DNA of 64,000 nucleotides from an uncultured Gemmataceae bacterium (GTDB taxonomy: Bacteria; Planctomycetota; Planctomycetia; Gemmatales; Gemmataceae). Positions 55,098 to 63,679 of this stretch are shown piece after piece; positions within the stretch are counted from its first letter, which is position 1; every line of letters begins with the position of its first letter. Made by a program: the position numbers and the translations under genes. Below the pieces are notes generated by a model, which saw only the letters and a list, made by a program, of their open reading frames with translations, searched no databases and was not told where the DNA came from. The stretch spans positions 124,001 to 188,000 of the forward strand of contig CALDUY010000017.1 of assembly GCA_937923405.1 (NCBI GenBank), written 5' to 3'.

Positions 55098-56429
55098 ATG
55101 TCGGTAGCACGCGAACATGCGGTGGCCATCTGGCGAGCCGCCGTCACCGCCGCTGATCCCTTCCAGCGCATTGGCGAAGTGCTGGCGGGGGGGGCTTCTC
55201 TACTGGCACAGTTTACCGAGTTCGCTTCTGCCACCAGTAAGATCTGGGTCTTCGGCGGTGGCAAGGCAGGGCGCATCATGGCCGAGGCTGTTGAAGCCGC
55301 TCTGGCCGACCAACTCGATCGCCTCCAGGGCATCGTGAATGTTCCCGCTGAGTTCGACGGTGAGTTAGCACGGCTCTCGCTGCGAGCTGGCCGACCTGTT
55401 GGCAGTAATCATCCCACCGTCGAGGGCGTACGCGCCACCGAGGCTCAACTAGAACTGGTTGAACGAGTTCGGCCCGGCGATTTGGCCTTGTGCCTGTTCT
55501 CCGGCGGCGGCTCGGCCCTGCTGCCCGCTCCGGTCGAAGGGGTTTCTTTACACGACAAACAGCACGTCACCCAGCTGCTGCATGCTTGCGGAGCCTCGAT
55601 CGACGAGATGAATTGTGTTCGCAAGCACCTGTCGCGCTACAAAGGGGGGCGGTTGGGCGAACGACTCGTTGCTCGGGGCTGTCGCGTCGTTAGCCTGCTT
55701 GTCTCCGACGTGATTGGCGATCCACTCGACGTGATCGCCTCGGGACCGACCGCTGCGGATCCCACGACTTTTGCCGACGCGCTGGCCGTACTCGAGCGGT
55801 ATCAACTCGTCAAACAAACGCCTCACGCAGTGCTAGAGCATCTTCAGCGCGGCGTGGCAGGAGAGATTCCCGAGACCCCAAAATATATTTCTCAGCAGAT
55901 CCAAAATATCGTTCTTTGTAACAATGCCCATTCGCTCGCTGCCGCATCGGCCAAAGCCGAGTCGCTGGGCTACCGCGTACTGAACCTCGGCTCGTTCCTC
56001 GATGGCGAGACTCGCCATGTCGCCGCCGTCCATGCCGCCCTGGTTCGTAGCATTCGCCGCGATGCCGTGCCTGGTGCCCCGCCAATCTGTCTGCTCTCGG
56101 GCGGCGAGACCACGGTTACGCTGGGCAGCACCCCTGGCAAGGGCGGACGCAATCAAGAGTTCGTCCTGGCCTGCTTGCTCAAGCTCGTCGGCGAGAAAAA
56201 CTTCGTCGTCCTGTCTGCTGGCACCGATGGCGAGGACGGCCCCACCGATGCCGCCGGCGCGATTGTCGATGCCTCTACTTGGGATCGTGTCGGCCATCGA
56301 CAACCTCGGGAGTATCTCGACCGACACGATGCTTACTCGTTCTTCGAGGCGACCGGCGATCTGTTCAAGACTGGTCTGACGAATACCAACGTCATGGATG
56401 TTCGCGTTCTTCTCATCGATGCTCTCTGA
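55098..56429 (+). CDS. Glycerate 2-kinase (MOFRL/GckA type)
   Basis: The ATG at 55098 gives 443 residues, the usual size of the DUF4147/MOFRL glycerate kinases that phosphorylate D-glycerate to 2-phosphoglycerate. Features seen: VFGGGKAGRIMAEAVEAAL, NHPTVEGVRAT, CLFSGGGSALLPAPVEGVSL, VRKHLSRYKGGRL, SLLVSDVIGDPLDVIASGPT, then the MOFRL domain with SGGETTVTL, GKGGRNQEF and AGTDGEDGPTDAAG. The C-terminal part overlaps the possible upstream start of purN, but the ATG at 56446 leaves no overlap. It probably feeds glycerate into glycolysis or the serine pathway. Confidence 0.92.
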   Translation: MSVAREHAVAIWRAAVTAADPFQRIGEVLAGGASLLAQFTEFASATSKIWVFGGGKAGRIMAEAVEAALADQLDRLQGIVNVPAEFDGELARLSLRAGRPVGSNHPTVEGVRATEAQLELVERVRPGDLALCLFSGGGSALLPAPVEGVSLHDKQHVTQLLHACGASIDEMNCVRKHLSRYKGGRLGERLVARGCRVVSLLVSDVIGDPLDVIASGPTAADPTTFADALAVLERYQLVKQTPHAVLEHLQRGVAGEIPETPKYISQQIQNIVLCNNAHSLAAASAKAESLGYRVLNLGSFLDGETRHVAAVHAALVRSIRRDAVPGAPPICLLSGGETTVTLGSTPGKGGRNQEFVLACLLKLVGEKNFVVLSAGTDGEDGPTDAAGAIVDASTWDRVGHRQPREYLDRHDAYSFFEATGDLFKTGLTNTNVMDVRVLLIDAL

Positions 56430-56445
56430 ACGTGGAGTTAGCCTG

Positions 56446-57078
56446 ATGGACCCGCTTCGTTTGGGAGTGTTGCTGTCCGGCAGCGGAACGACGTTGCAAA
56501 ACCTGCTCGATCGCATTGCCGCGGGACAACTGCCTGCTCGCGTCGTTGGCGTAGTATCGTCGCGTCCTGACGTACTCGGTGTCGAACGAGCCAAACAAGC
56601 TGGATTATCCACCTATGTCGTGACGCGTAAATCGTGCGCCTCACGCCAGGAGTTCAGCGAGCGCACGCTGCAACCGCTCCGCGAGTTCGGCGTTGATCTG
56701 ATTTGCATGGCCGGCTATCTGCAGTTGCTGGAAATCCCTGATGACCTGCTTGGTCGAGTGATGAACATTCATCCGGCGCTGTTGCCGGCGTTCGGCGGTC
56801 AGGGGTATCACGGATTGAAGGTGCATCAGGCGGTGCTAGAAGCCGGCGTCAAGCTGACGGGATGCACGGTTCATTTCGCCGACAACGAATATGACCACGG
56901 ACCAATCATCTTGCAGCGCGCCGTGCCCGTCGAGGAGGACGACACTCCCCAGACGCTGCAAGCGCGTGTCTTCGCCGCCGAGTGCGAGGCGTATCCGGAG
57001 GCGATCCGGCTGTTCGCTCAGGGACGACTCCGCATCGAGGGCCGTTGCGTTCGCGTCCTCCCTGAGGGAAGCAAGTGA
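56446..57078 (+). CDS. purN: Phosphoribosylglycinamide formyltransferase
   Basis: This 210-residue enzyme transfers a formyl group from 10-formyl-tetrahydrofolate to GAR in purine synthesis. The catalytic set is visible: N-H in VMNIHPALLPAFGGQGYHG and the aspartate in DNEYDHGPIILQ; SGSGTTLQNLL forms the phosphate-binding loop. The ATG at 56446 follows GGAG; an upstream frame from 56398 would overlap the kinase gene. It is the final gene of the same-strand series and converges on the ornithine-cyclodeaminase-like gene. Confidence 0.95.
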   Translation: MDPLRLGVLLSGSGTTLQNLLDRIAAGQLPARVVGVVSSRPDVLGVERAKQAGLSTYVVTRKSCASRQEFSERTLQPLREFGVDLICMAGYLQLLEIPDDLLGRVMNIHPALLPAFGGQGYHGLKVHQAVLEAGVKLTGCTVHFADNEYDHGPIILQRAVPVEEDDTPQTLQARVFAAECEAYPEAIRLFAQGRLRIEGRCVRVLPEGSK

Positions 57079-57102
57079 TGGTTACTGCTACTCGCGACAC
57101 AA

Positions 57103-58086
57103 CTACCATTCGACGAGTTGTCCGACTCCCTCAGCGAGGGCCCGCTGATAGATCCGGCCAGCAACGACGACGTCCTCGATGGCGATGCCCAGGGACTTGA
57201 ACAGTGTGATGTCCTGCGGCTGTTTCCGCACGGGATAACGTCCGACGATCACCTGTCCCAGTTCACGAATGTTGGCCCAGTGCAGGACGCCCTCTTCGAT
57301 GGCCTGAGTAAAGTCGCCGGCTTCCAAACGAGCTTGATCCTTACTATCAACGACCACATCGGCACACTTGCAAATGGTGCTGACATCGAGTTCGGCTTTG
57401 CCCAGGAAGTTCGAACCAATGGCGTTGATGTGACAACCCGGCTGGAGCCAATGGCCCAAGAGGACTGGTTCCCGACTCGTCGTCGCGGTGACAATAATGT
57501 CCTTGCCCTCGGCGGCATGCTCGGGTCGAGACACCGCGACAACCTCCACGCCGCACAGCTGGCTCATCTCGCTAGCAAAAGCCTTGCGGCGCTCTTCGGT
57601 GCGGCTGTAGACGGCAACTCGACGAATAGGACGCACTTTGCAGATGGCTTCGACCTGCGTTCGGGCCTGCTTGCCGGAGCCGAACACGCCCAACTCGCAG
57701 GCGTCGGCCCGAGCCATGTACCGGGTGGCCACTCCGGAAGCTGCTCCCGTGCGAATCTGGCCGAGATGATCCGCCTTCATTAGCGATAAAAGCGATCCAG
57801 TTTTTCCGTCAAACAGGGTGACAATGAAGGTGGCTCCGCCTTTGCGGCTGGTGGCGTAGACTTTGGTACCCATCACGCCCAGGGACTTGGCTGCTGACCC
57901 CATGACGTGCAGGACAGAATGATCGGTCTGCACCCGCTGTCGGGGAATCAGGTGAGCCTCGTCCAGGGCCATTTTGCGCAGACCCTGTTCGACGGCCTCC
58001 AGTGCCAGATCCATTGGCAACAGTCGGCGAACGTCTTCCTCGTTCAAGAGTAACACCTGGCCTGGTGTCGGTGTCGGCAATGACAT
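57103..58086 (-). CDS. Ornithine cyclodeaminase / mu-crystallin family protein
   Basis: The 327-residue protein has a Rossmann NAD-binding region with [20 protein letters not shown], the family motifs [20 protein letters not shown] and [20 protein letters not shown], and [15 protein letters not shown]. Family members are ornithine cyclodeaminases, alanine dehydrogenases or imine reductases such as the mammalian mu-crystallin. The exact substrate cannot be decided. An aminotransferase gene lies 24 bases upstream on the same strand, so an amino- or imino-acid pathway is plausible. Confidence 0.9.
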   Translation of the reverse strand: MSLPTPTPGQVLLLNEEDVRRLLPMDLALEAVEQGLRKMALDEAHLIPRQRVQTDHSVLHVMGSAAKSLGVMGTKVYATSRKGGATFIVTLFDGKTGSLLSLMKADHLGQIRTGAASGVATRYMARADACELGVFGSGKQARTQVEAICKVRPIRRVAVYSRTEERRKAFASEMSQLCGVEVVAVSRPEHAAEGKDIIVTATTSREPVLLGHWLQPGCHINAIGSNFLGKAELDVSTICKCADVVVDSKDQARLEAGDFTQAIEEGVLHWANIRELGQVIVGRYPVRKQPQDITLFKSLGIAIEDVVVAGRIYQRALAEGVGQLVEW

Positions 58087-58110
58087 AGTTGATTCTCGCT
58101 GAGGGTGACG

Positions 58111-59298
58111 TTAGCGGAGAAACTGTTCCAGTCGATCTAGCCCGCCTTGTAACTGCTCTCGGCTGGTCGCGAAGGACAGACGGACAAAGCCTTCCGCGCC
58201 GAATGCCGCTCCGGGAACGACGTTGACGTGGGCCAGTTCCAGGGCAGCCATACAGAAACTCATGGAGTCCGTGATCGCCTTGCCCTGGATAGTTCGTCCG
58301 AAATGCGACGAGACATCGAAGAAGGCGTAGAAAGCTCCGTCGGGGACGAAATGTTTGAGGCCCGGCATGGTCGCCAGCCGCCCGAAGACCAGATCGCGGC
58401 GAGCCTCGAACTCCCGGCGCATCTGCTCGACACAGGTTTGATCGCCGTCCAACGCCGCTACTGCTGCTGCCTGACTGACACTGCTGGCACAGCTGGTTTC
58501 CTGACTCTGCACGTTGCCCATCGCCTTGATGACCGGTAACGGACCAACCGCCCAGCCAATCCGCCAGCCGGTCATTGCGTAGCTCTTGCTCACGCCGCTG
58601 ATGGTGATAGTCCGCTCGGCGAGTCCGGGCCGTAATGTCGCGAAGCAAGTCGCCTTAGCCGATCCGTAAACTAGCTTTTCGTAGATCTCGTCGCTTAGCA
58701 CCGCGAGGTTACTGTCGAGAATCACGTCGGCCAGTGCTTCCAGTTCGGGGCGGCTGTAAACACTACCCGTGGGGTTCGACGGCGAGTTTAGCATCAATAA
58801 CTTACTGCGAGGCGACAGTGCGGCACGGAGTAGCTCTGGCGACATCTTGAAGTGATTTTCCAGGCGCGTCGGCACCAAGACGTAGCTCGCTCCCGTCATC
58901 TGCACCAAGTCGGAGTAGCTGACCCAGTACGGCGTGGGGATAATCACCTCGTCGCCGGGACCAACCGTCGCCGCTAGCGCGTTGTGAATGGAATGCTTGG
59001 CTCCGTTGGAGATCAGCACCTGTTCGGGGCTGACGGAATAGCCGTAGTTTCGCTCGTAGTAGCGGGTGACGGCGGCACGCAGCTCGGCGGTACCGTTCGC
59101 TGGCGTGTAGTGCGTATCGCCTCGATTCATCGCTTCGATGGCGGCGTCGCGGATGTGTTTGGGCGTCAGGAAGTCCGGTTCGCCCAGGCTGAAGTCGAAT
59201 ACCTGGATGCCCTGAGCCTTCATCGCCTTGGCTCGAGCGCCCGCGGCGAGCGTCGCCGAGGGTTGCACTGCTGCCGCCATCTTCGAAATCGCGATCAT
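58111..59298 (-). CDS. Class I pyridoxal-phosphate aminotransferase (AspC-like)
   Basis: The ATG at 59298 is preceded by AGGACGA and gives 395 residues; the longer frame to 59421 would run across the divergent gene's start. The protein shows AAGARAKAMKAQGIQVFDFS, GEPDFLTPKHI, the substrate loop NPTGSVYSRPELE and the lysine that binds the cofactor in SGVSKSYAMTGWRIGW. It is an aspartate-type aminotransferase, probably exchanging amino groups with glutamate. It may work with the ornithine-cyclodeaminase-like protein encoded downstream. Confidence 0.92.
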   Translation of the reverse strand: MIAISKMAAAVQPSATLAAGARAKAMKAQGIQVFDFSLGEPDFLTPKHIRDAAIEAMNRGDTHYTPANGTAELRAAVTRYYERNYGYSVSPEQVLISNGAKHSIHNALAATVGPGDEVIIPTPYWVSYSDLVQMTGASYVLVPTRLENHFKMSPELLRAALSPRSKLLMLNSPSNPTGSVYSRPELEALADVILDSNLAVLSDEIYEKLVYGSAKATCFATLRPGLAERTITISGVSKSYAMTGWRIGWAVGPLPVIKAMGNVQSQETSCASSVSQAAAVAALDGDQTCVEQMRREFEARRDLVFGRLATMPGLKHFVPDGAFYAFFDVSSHFGRTIQGKAITDSMSFCMAALELAHVNVVPGAAFGAEGFVRLSFATSREQLQGGLDRLEQFLR

Positions 59299-59394
59299 CA
59301 ACTTCGTCCTTCTCGTTGCAGCCACTCCGTCGTTGCCGAGCAAAACTGGTAGCATTGTAGCGTCCGATCGAGCAGGCTGGGAGGGATACTCCGC

Positions 59395-60636
59395 ATGATG
59401 CGTGTGGCTCATTTTGTGCAACGCTATCCGCCGGCACTGGGCGGTTCCGAAGCGTACCTGGCGCGGCTGGCTCGTTTCCTCGTTCAGGCGGGCGATTCTT
59501 GCACCGTTTTTACCACCACCGGAGACGCTCTAGAGTCGTTCTGGGACCGCACGGCTCGCCAGTTTCCCGCTGGCCGCGAGCTGCTCGACGGCGTGGAAGT
59601 GTGGCGTCTGCCGCTGTGGCATCTGCCTCTGGCCCATCGCTATCTACTTAAGGCGGCTTCGCTGGTGCCCTGGCCGAGTTGGCAAGCGCTCACCGTGCCG
59701 TTCAATCCTCTCGCTCCGGGACTGGGGCAAGTGCGAGGTGATTTCGACCTGGTGCATGCCAGCGCCTTTCCCTACGCCTTCCCGTTGATATGTGCCCGGC
59801 GGTTGGCTCGACGGTTGCGGGTGCCGTTCGTTCTCACGCCGTTTGTCCATCTCGGCGATTTGCACGACCCGCGCGACCGTACTCGTCGAGCATACACTAC
59901 GCCGGCGCTGATGCAACTGGCGCGGTCGGCGGATCGACTCTTCGTACAAACTCCCGGCGAACGCGACGAACTGTTGCGGCACGGCGTCGCCGAGGAACGA
60001 CTGGTGCTGCAAGGCCTGGGCGTCGATTTGTCTTCGTGTACGGGAGGTGATCGTCAAGCGGCTCGCTCCCGCTGGGGGGTCGGTGGAGAAGTGATCGTCG
60101 GCCATCTGGCCAACAACAGCGTCGAGAAGGGCAGCGTCGATCTACTGCTGGCCGCTCAGCGTGCCTGGCAACAGGGAGCGACGTTCCAGGTGGTGTTGGC
60201 CGGATCCCAGATGCCGAATTTTCGCGCCTTCTGGGCGAACTTTCAGCCACGCGGACGAGTGATCCGCGTGGGGGTGCTGTCGGAATCCGACAAGCGCGAC
60301 TTTTTTGCGGGAATCGATCTGTTTGCGCTACCGAGCCGCTCCGACTCGTTCGGTCTGGTGTTGCCCGAAGCCTGGGCCAACGGTGTACCGTGTCTGGGCT
60401 ACCGCGCAGGCGGCCTCGCCTGGGTCATCCGCGACGGCATCGATGGCTACCTCGTACCGTGTGGCGATGTGGCCACGCTGGCCCGACGGCTGATGGAATT
60501 GGCCGCCGACCGGCACTTACGCCAACGACTAGGCGAAGCCGGACGCGCCCGACTCGGCGAGTTCGACTGGACCGCCAAACTCACCCTGGTGCGAGAAGTG
60601 TTTCAAGAGCTGGTTCATCGCCGCGTTCAGTCGTGA
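59395..60636 (+). CDS. Glycosyltransferase family 4 (GT-B fold)
   Basis: The 413-residue protein is a nucleotide-sugar-dependent glycosyltransferase. The N-terminal domain has MMRVAHFVQRYPPALGGSEA, the usual acceptor-side start; the C-terminal domain has GHLANNSVEKGSVDLLLAAQ, the phosphate-binding region and LFALPSRSDSFGLVLPEAWA with the catalytic glutamate motif EX7E (E at PEAWANG). GT4 enzymes build polysaccharides, lipopolysaccharide or glycolipids. The sugar and acceptor are unknown. It begins 97 bases from the divergent aminotransferase gene. Confidence 0.92.
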   Translation: MMRVAHFVQRYPPALGGSEAYLARLARFLVQAGDSCTVFTTTGDALESFWDRTARQFPAGRELLDGVEVWRLPLWHLPLAHRYLLKAASLVPWPSWQALTVPFNPLAPGLGQVRGDFDLVHASAFPYAFPLICARRLARRLRVPFVLTPFVHLGDLHDPRDRTRRAYTTPALMQLARSADRLFVQTPGERDELLRHGVAEERLVLQGLGVDLSSCTGGDRQAARSRWGVGGEVIVGHLANNSVEKGSVDLLLAAQRAWQQGATFQVVLAGSQMPNFRAFWANFQPRGRVIRVGVLSESDKRDFFAGIDLFALPSRSDSFGLVLPEAWANGVPCLGYRAGGLAWVIRDGIDGYLVPCGDVATLARRLMELAADRHLRQRLGEAGRARLGEFDWTAKLTLVREVFQELVHRRVQS

Positions 60637-60657
60637 CGGGGTCGCTTCCTCAGTCGG

Positions 60658-60671
60658 GTTGACTTGTCAAC
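60658..60671. promoter_or_regulatory. Perfect 14-base palindrome upstream of the ketosynthase pair
   Basis: GTTGACTTGTCAAC is a perfect palindrome overlapping the predicted -35 box of the promoter at 60659-60687, as expected for a repressor or activator site. No partner regulator is identified. Confidence 0.4.
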
Positions 60672-60687
60672 GGGGATTGACTATGAG
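60659..60687 (+). promoter_or_regulatory. Predicted sigma-70-type promoter for the ketosynthase pair
   Basis: A -35 box TTGACT and a -10 box TATGAG are separated by 17 bases. Both are imperfect, so support is modest. It lies about 90 bases before the start at 60779. Confidence 0.4.
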
Positions 60688-60778
60688 GAAGTAACGCGCC
60701 TCCGTGCGAACCGGGCCAAACAGGGTCGCGGTTGGTGTGGAGGCTCTCAGGAAATACTAGCGAAAGGATTCGCGGCCA

Positions 60779-61600
60779 TTGACACTCTCCAACCCCATAT
60801 CGGGCCAGATACGCCGTGGCCTGCTAGCGCATGCGGTGGTTCGGCTCACGGTTGAAACCGTTTCCCAGATGCGCTGTGCGCCGCTACAGGCCTGTGGCGA
60901 GCCGTTCGCCGTCAGCTCACTGAAGCATTTCGATGAGCAAACCCTGGCGGTGTTGCACGCCCTCCACGAGGCGTTACGCGGAGCGAATCTGCACGTTGAA
61001 CCAGGCACGCTGCCTTTCCGAAATTGGGGGGTGTTGGCCGCGCCTTGCTATCTGGGCCGGTCGGCGATGGTGCCCTCGATGTCGCGATTCCATGCCGAGG
61101 GAGCTTGGGGCGTCTCGCCACACATGATCCCTTATCGTTCGCTGCATTCGATCTCCGGCACGGTGAGTCAGTATCTGAAGATTCACGGGCCGAACTACGG
61201 CGTGGGTGGCGGCCCGGGCGGTCTCAGCGAACTATTGTTGGCGGGCTTTTCTCTGCTGGAAACCCAGCCATTGCCGGGGCTGTGGCTGATTGCTAGCCGC
61301 ATCCATCCCGACACCGGTTTGGACGACAATGGTCGCCCCCCCGCCGATTCTTCCTGTGAAGCGATCGTGCTGGCCTTGGTACCGGAGTCGGTTGTCACGC
61401 CGTATGTCGTCGAGTACACCCCAACTCCGACTGTTTCGTTCGAGCAGTTGGCCGAGCTGTTCGACTCCCTGGACAAAGTGCCGGAATGTCGGCTGCTCTG
61501 TCCGTTCGGCAGCCTGACTTTCCGTCGCAAGCTGCACCTGCACGGACCGCATCTCTCCTTCACCGCCATGACCGCCGCCACGGGGAGAAAGCGTCTATGA
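60779..61600 (+). CDS. Ketosynthase-like protein without catalytic triad (chain-length-factor-like)
   Basis: The 273-residue protein aligns by pattern with the N-terminal half of beta-ketoacyl synthases, but the catalytic cysteine motif is absent: at the position of ACATG the protein has NYGVGGGPGGLSELLLAG. It contains SMSRFHAEGAWGVSP and MIPYRSLHSISGTVSQYLKI. Such degenerate partners occur in type II polyketide and aryl polyene clusters, where they pair with an active ketosynthase. The start is uncertain: the frame opens with TTG at 60779, with an ATG at 60869. It overlaps the next gene by ATGA. Confidence 0.7.
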   Translation: MTLSNPISGQIRRGLLAHAVVRLTVETVSQMRCAPLQACGEPFAVSSLKHFDEQTLAVLHALHEALRGANLHVEPGTLPFRNWGVLAAPCYLGRSAMVPSMSRFHAEGAWGVSPHMIPYRSLHSISGTVSQYLKIHGPNYGVGGGPGGLSELLLAGFSLLETQPLPGLWLIASRIHPDTGLDDNGRPPADSSCEAIVLALVPESVVTPYVVEYTPTPTVSFEQLAELFDSLDKVPECRLLCPFGSLTFRRKLHLHGPHLSFTAMTAATGRKRL

Positions 61601-62808
61601 ACGATCGCGTGTGGATCACCGGAGTTGGAACCTGTACGCCGATGGGGTGCTCGTTCGACGAGTTCGCGGCCACTCTGTTGTCGGGGCGTTCGACGATTGA
61701 GCGGGTGCGCGGCTTCTCGATTGAGGAACACCCCTGCCAAATCGCCGGCCAGGTCCTCTCTGTGCCCTGTCCCGAGGGCGAAGACCCTGCCGCCTTCGCT
61801 CAATTGCATCGCACCGAGCAGATGGTGCGCTACTGTTGCATTCGCGCCCTTTGCGACTCGGGATTATGGGAGAAACGACACCGCCTGAGAATCGGTATCT
61901 CGCTAGGCGTCGGCGCGGAGTGGATGTTGCCCTGGGAATCAGACGGGCTGCGACATTATCACGCGGCTTGGCAACCGCCCGTGACGCAGACGAGTTTGGT
62001 GGAGCGCACTCGACTGCAACTAGGGATCAGCGGCCCAGCGGTTACCGTTTCCGCCGCTTGTGCCAGCGGCAATGTGGCCATCGCTCAGGCACGAGCTTGG
62101 CTCCGGCTGGGCTGGGTCGATGTTTGTCTCGCAGGTGGTTGTGACATGGCGGTGTCTCCCATGTCGTTGGCAGCGTTTGGCAACCTGCGTGCTCTGTCGC
62201 GGAAGAACCATAATCCAACCGGGGCCTCTCGACCGTTCGATCGAAGCCGGGATGGCTTCGTCATGAGCGAGGGAGGCACGGTGTTCGTGCTGGAACGCGA
62301 CGCCGAAGCTCGCCGACGTGGAGCCACTCTTCATGCCGAGGTCGCCGGCTGTGGTCTCTCCAGCGACGCGCATCACCTGGTAATTCCCAGCCCCGACCCC
62401 AAACCAGCCATGGCCGCTGTTCAGGCGGCGTTGCTTGATGCCTGTCTCAGTCCGTCCGAGGTGGACTACGTCAATGCCCATGCGACTAGCACTCCGGTCG
62501 GCGACGTGGCCGAGGCGCGCGTCCTGACGATGATCTTTGGCGAGGAGACCCGCCGAGTACCGGTCAGTTCCACCAAGAGCATGACCGGGCATCTGCTGAC
62601 CGCTGCCGCTGCCGTCGAGGCTCTGGCCTGCATCGTGGCCATGAAACATCGCAGCATTCCACCCACGATCAATCTCGATGATCCCGATCCGGAATGTGAT
62701 CTTTGTCATGTCGCCCACACCCCGCGTGAGCAGCCGGTGCGTGTGGCCATGTCCAACTCGTTTGGCTTCGGCGGCAGCAACACTTGCCTGATTCTCCGCG
62801 CCGCCTAA
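61597..62808 (+). CDS. 3-oxoacyl-ACP synthase (FabF-type ketosynthase)
   Basis: The ATG at 61597 overlaps the preceding stop. The 403-residue protein has the full ketosynthase set: C155 in SAACASGNVAIAQA, a histidine in NAHATSTPVGDVAEA, a lysine in SSTKSMTG and a second histidine in GHLLTAAAAVEA, and ends SFGFGGSNTCLILRA. It condenses malonyl-type extender units with an acyl primer on a carrier protein. Its partner upstream lacks the catalytic cysteine, so together they may act as a heterodimer. No carrier protein or ketoreductase gene is seen nearby. The product is unknown. Confidence 0.92.
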   Translation: MNDRVWITGVGTCTPMGCSFDEFAATLLSGRSTIERVRGFSIEEHPCQIAGQVLSVPCPEGEDPAAFAQLHRTEQMVRYCCIRALCDSGLWEKRHRLRIGISLGVGAEWMLPWESDGLRHYHAAWQPPVTQTSLVERTRLQLGISGPAVTVSAACASGNVAIAQARAWLRLGWVDVCLAGGCDMAVSPMSLAAFGNLRALSRKNHNPTGASRPFDRSRDGFVMSEGGTVFVLERDAEARRRGATLHAEVAGCGLSSDAHHLVIPSPDPKPAMAAVQAALLDACLSPSEVDYVNAHATSTPVGDVAEARVLTMIFGEETRRVPVSSTKSMTGHLLTAAAAVEALACIVAMKHRSIPPTINLDDPDPECDLCHVAHTPREQPVRVAMSNSFGFGGSNTCLILRAA

Positions 62809-62818
62809 GTCGATCGAC

Positions 62819-63472
62819 TCAGCGAATTCGCCTGCCCAGTAGGTGGTGAAACTCGGCTTCGTCGATGGGGCGAAAACGCACCCGATCGCCGACACGCAGC
62901 GGGAAGTAATTGGTGACGACATCGACGAGTTGCAAAGGCGTTCGCCCGATCAGATTCCAGCCGCCCGGACGCGCTTCGGGATAGATGCCGGTCTGCCGGC
63001 CTGTCAGTCCGACGCTGCCCGGCTCGACGCGGAGTCGCGGCGACTCCAGACGAGGCACCCCGCATAATTCCGAGGGTAAATATCCTAAATAGGGAAATCC
63101 GGGGCAGAAGCCGATCGCGTAGACCGTGTAGTCGATGCTGCTGTGTCGGCGAACCACTTCGTCGAGGGGCAGGCCGGTATACCGCGCGACTCGTTCCAGA
63201 TCCGGCCCCAGCGCATAACAGCAGGGGATCTCGTGCAGAGGGCCGAACTGCTCCGGAAGCGAGGCTGGTTCGACGGTCGCCAGCTGTCGCAGCAGTTCGC
63301 CCACACGGAGTTGCTCCGGATCATGGAACACGGCCACCGTCGCATAGGCGCTGACGACATCGATCAGCCACGGGGGGCGTTGCTGTCGCAATCCCTCGGC
63401 CCAGGCCAATGCGTCCTGCTCGTGCTCGAATCGAGCCAACGCTCCTTGATCGCCCATCGCTTCCAGCTGCAT
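62819..63472 (-). CDS. pxpB: 5-oxoprolinase subunit PxpB (KipI-like)
   Basis: The ATG at 63472 gives 217 residues, the usual size of PxpB/KipI; an upstream start at 63640 is possible but would be an unusual extension. The protein has DYTVYAIGFCPGFPYLGYLP, VPRLESPRLRVEPGSVGLTG and TGIYPEARPGGWNLIGRTPL, the markers of this family. In known systems PxpB works with PxpA and PxpC to cleave 5-oxoproline; those genes are not adjacent here. It converges on the ketosynthase gene with an 11-base gap. Confidence 0.9.
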   Translation of the reverse strand: MQLEAMGDQGALARFEHEQDALAWAEGLRQQRPPWLIDVVSAYATVAVFHDPEQLRVGELLRQLATVEPASLPEQFGPLHEIPCCYALGPDLERVARYTGLPLDEVVRRHSSIDYTVYAIGFCPGFPYLGYLPSELCGVPRLESPRLRVEPGSVGLTGRQTGIYPEARPGGWNLIGRTPLQLVDVVTNYFPLRVGDRVRFRPIDEAEFHHLLGRRIR

Positions 63473-63679
63473 CCCAGGTGCTCCCGTCAGGATCTGGTAC
63501 GATTTTGTGAAATGACTCCACTCGGCAAGCGTCAACTCTGAGGAGGGACGCAGATCAGCTGATGTTCCTGGTCGATCGGCACGCGGCGGCGTTGACGTTG
63601 TACGCCCGGCAATGGTGCCGCGCGCCGGTAGCCTCGCCAAACCAGAGGCCTGTTTCCCGAGTCTCTCGCCGAGCCTGAT

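Noticed and set aside
56605..56613. TTATCCACC, close to a DnaA box
   Set aside because: Isolated single mismatch copy inside purN, expected by chance.
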